From Sphingobacterium faecium (GTDB lineage Bacteria; Bacteroidota; Bacteroidia; Sphingobacteriales; Sphingobacteriaceae): 64,000 nt of DNA. The DNA is taken from assembly GCF_003054045.1 (NCBI RefSeq), contig NZ_QBKH01000004.1, positions 62,001-126,000 on the forward strand, in the 5' to 3' direction. Numbering within the stretch: position 1 is the first letter of the stretch; each line of letters opens with the position of its first letter. A program made the translations under genes and the position numbers. A model generated the notes under the pieces. It did not search any database and had not been told where the DNA came from. It was given only the letters and a program-made list of their open reading frames with translations. Shown one piece after another: positions 62,375 to 64,000 of the stretch.

Positions 62375-64000
62375 TTAATTCGCTATTATTTTATACATCA
62401 CTTGATTCTTTAATTCCGTGCTTTTAATTAAAACATTCATTTTATAAAGCATTCCTCCCCAGACTTTCACCAATCGTGGATCCTCGATCTCCTTAGTTTC
62501 TAAAGAAAAAGTAACCGTTTCCCTTTCGAAATTTATAACGACTTTTTTTCCATTATCCAATTGTAATAAAAAGCCATCCTTTACTAACTGAGGTTTTATT
62601 CTAGATATAAAACTAATTGATTGTGGTTTTCTAAATTCCTCCAATTGGTACTTGTCATTAACATCAATTGTATTATTGCGAGGATCCATTTTGAAGCCTC
62701 TTATCCAAGATCTTACTTCAGCTTCCTTTGGGTAAGCCTTTGCGATATCTACACGATAATGGGCAGTTTTACCATTTGATACATATTGAACATTCTCTGC
62801 ACGATAAGACTTTCCATCCTTTTGTTGTATACCATTTATAATCGGAAGATTATGCCATTGCGATTGCATATTCCACAATGTATAGCGATTCCTACTAAAA
62901 GTTTCTTTAGTATAAGTCCCCACACCCGCATCAATAAGGACAGGAATAGAGTCCAGATATAGGATATAGCTTCCTACATCATTATGATTATGGCTTACAC
63001 CATTATTACTTCCTATAGTTGCCAAGAATAAATTACCCTTTTCATTCAAGCTCCTCATAGTTGCCTGCCCCAAGCTCTCATAAAAATAAAATTGGGGAGC
63101 TATAAAATCTTTCCGATGATTACTTAAAACAGGATAAATCAAGGCATGCATTAAAAAATCTTGTACTGTTCCTAACGACATCATTGGCGATTTAAGAGTT
63201 GTCAAGTAGCTTGCATAAGCTTTCAAATTATCATCATTAAATAAAGCACCATAAGTCCATATCTTAGCAGGATCAGGTATCTGCATCGCCTCTGCATCTG
63301 CGAAATTGATATATCTATTTCCGTAAATATGCGAATTCAGAATGTAGTTGCCGATATTGAACAACTTACGGTCCTCCTTAAATGTAACTTCACCACCCGA
63401 CACATCCTCTAACCACAATAGCATTTGTCCAAGTTCGCCACCAGCATGCATCCAATAAGATGGCCCCTCCTCACATGCACCATCCTCAGCATAAGAGTCA
63501 ATAAATTGATCAGCACTCCGGGTCAATTTCTGAAGAATCATTCCTAGTTTAGCAGGATTCTCTTCCATTAAAAGAGCTACTTTAAGCACATTGGTATTGA
63601 TCCAAATATTCCAATTATTAACCATAGCGTTTGGCTGTAGTGCCATCCACCAAAAATCATCTCGGGTTAAATAAGGATTTATGATACGGTTCCGTAAGAC
63701 AACTTTTATTTTTTTAGTAATCATAGGAGAGATCCGATTTAACTGATCCCCCAACAATAAATAAACCGTTGCCAAATCCGCCGCCACTCGTCCAGCTCCG
63801 AGATCAATATACTCATCCATTGGATCTGGTAAACCAATTCCAGATTTTTGTACTCCAATATGAGCGGGACTTACCCAAGTACTTTCTTCCAACATTAACC
63901 ATAAACCATTTGCAATCTGCGGAATAAAACGTCCCTCTCGCTCTACCAACTCTCCTATTACCAACTGTGACAATACACTCCTACGTGTATTAATATCATC
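62375..64000 (-). CDS. Heparinase II/III-family polysaccharide lyase-like protein (5' end outside window)
   Basis: The frame is open to the right edge, so the N-terminus with the signal peptide is missing; 541 residues are visible. An (alpha/alpha) toroid has NAMVNNWNIWINTNVLKVAL and YAEDGACEEGPSYWMHAGGE, followed by the heparinase II/III beta domain with GVSHNHNDVGSYILYLD and VLIDAGVGTYTKETFSRNRY. These blocks carry the Asn, His and Tyr residues used for beta-elimination in this superfamily. It would cleave a uronic-acid polysaccharide and leave the unsaturated ends that the adjacent GH88 removes. Exact PL family and substrate cannot be set by eye. Confidence 0.85.
   Translation of the reverse strand, partial: DDINTRRSVLSQLVIGELVEREGRFIPQIANGLWLMLEESTWVSPAHIGVQKSGIGLPDPMDEYIDLGAGRVAADLATVYLLLGDQLNRISPMITKKIKVVLRNRIINPYLTRDDFWWMALQPNAMVNNWNIWINTNVLKVALLMEENPAKLGMILQKLTRSADQFIDSYAEDGACEEGPSYWMHAGGELGQMLLWLEDVSGGEVTFKEDRKLFNIGNYILNSHIYGNRYINFADAEAMQIPDPAKIWTYGALFNDDNLKAYASYLTTLKSPMMSLGTVQDFLMHALIYPVLSNHRKDFIAPQFYFYESLGQATMRSLNEKGNLFLATIGSNNGVSHNHNDVGSYILYLDSIPVLIDAGVGTYTKETFSRNRYTLWNMQSQWHNLPIINGIQQKDGKSYRAENVQYVSNGKTAHYRVDIAKAYPKEAEVRSWIRGFKMDPRNNTIDVNDKYQLEEFRKPQSISFISRIKPQLVKDGFLLQLDNGKKVVINFERETVTFSLETKEIEDPRLVKVWGGMLYKMNVLIKSTELKNQVMYKIIAN

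Noticed and set aside
1..64000. Insertion sequences or prophage
   Set aside because: No transposase, integrase or phage structural gene, and no flanking inverted repeats with target duplications, were seen.

Overview
The window is AT-rich chromosomal DNA from a Bacteroidota bacterium, most likely of the Sphingobacterium/Pedobacter group (Sphingobacteriaceae). The evidence is a SusC/SusD pair with a divergent hybrid two-component regulator, an arginine pathway built on N-succinylornithine carbamoyltransferase, an sdhCAB set of the b558 type, ribosomal proteins with Bacteroidota-style tails, and promoter motifs of the TAnnTTTG type instead of the E. coli -10 box. No rRNA, tRNA, insertion sequence or CRISPR array was found.

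Layout. 1-5.5 kb: end of a metallophosphoesterase, then minus-strand housekeeping genes (P5C dehydrogenase, lipoprotein MsrA, Mn-type superoxide dismutase, tadA, a csaA-like gene and a CsbD-like gene) and a small outer-membrane barrel. 5.6-13 kb: sdhCAB and a very large NtrY-like histidine kinase. 13-22 kb: accessory genes, including a coiled-coil membrane protein, a stand-alone C-terminal remnant of GDP-mannose 4,6-dehydratase, a lipocalin-like lipoprotein, a flippase-like membrane protein with an SDR, a GH2 glycosidase and a secreted alpha/beta hydrolase. 22.5-27.8 kb: plsC, a GT2/flippase pair, ruvC, a conserved protein with a faint kinase-like signature and an Lrp/AsnC regulator. 27.8-32.7 kb: the operon argD-argF'-argB-proC-argE.

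32.8-47.9 kb holds the S10-spc-alpha ribosomal cluster on the minus strand, rplC to rplQ, with secY, map, infA and rpoA. It includes two genes too short for ordinary ORF calling (rpmD, rpmJ). A good promoter and a structured leader precede rplC. A second promoter overlaps the end of map and should drive infA-rplQ. Most of the longer internal gaps contain a hairpin, and the one between rpsN and rpsH looks like a complete intrinsic terminator. rpsJ is not at its usual place in front of rplC.

48.2-64 kb is a polysaccharide utilisation locus: susC-susD-DUF2264-GH88 on the minus strand, a divergent hybrid two-component sensor, then a second GH88 and a heparinase II/III-family protein cut by the window edge. 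Together these would take up and saccharify a uronic-acid polysaccharide: lyase cleavage gives unsaturated uronyl ends that GH88 removes. No sulfatase is present. Between the sensor and the second GH88 lies about 1.1 kb without a convincing gene. It contains the most unusual feature seen here: 25 consecutive 21-bp units (60316-60840) in exact register, with T and A runs repeated every two helical turns. One reading frame gives a heptapeptide pattern broken by stop codons.
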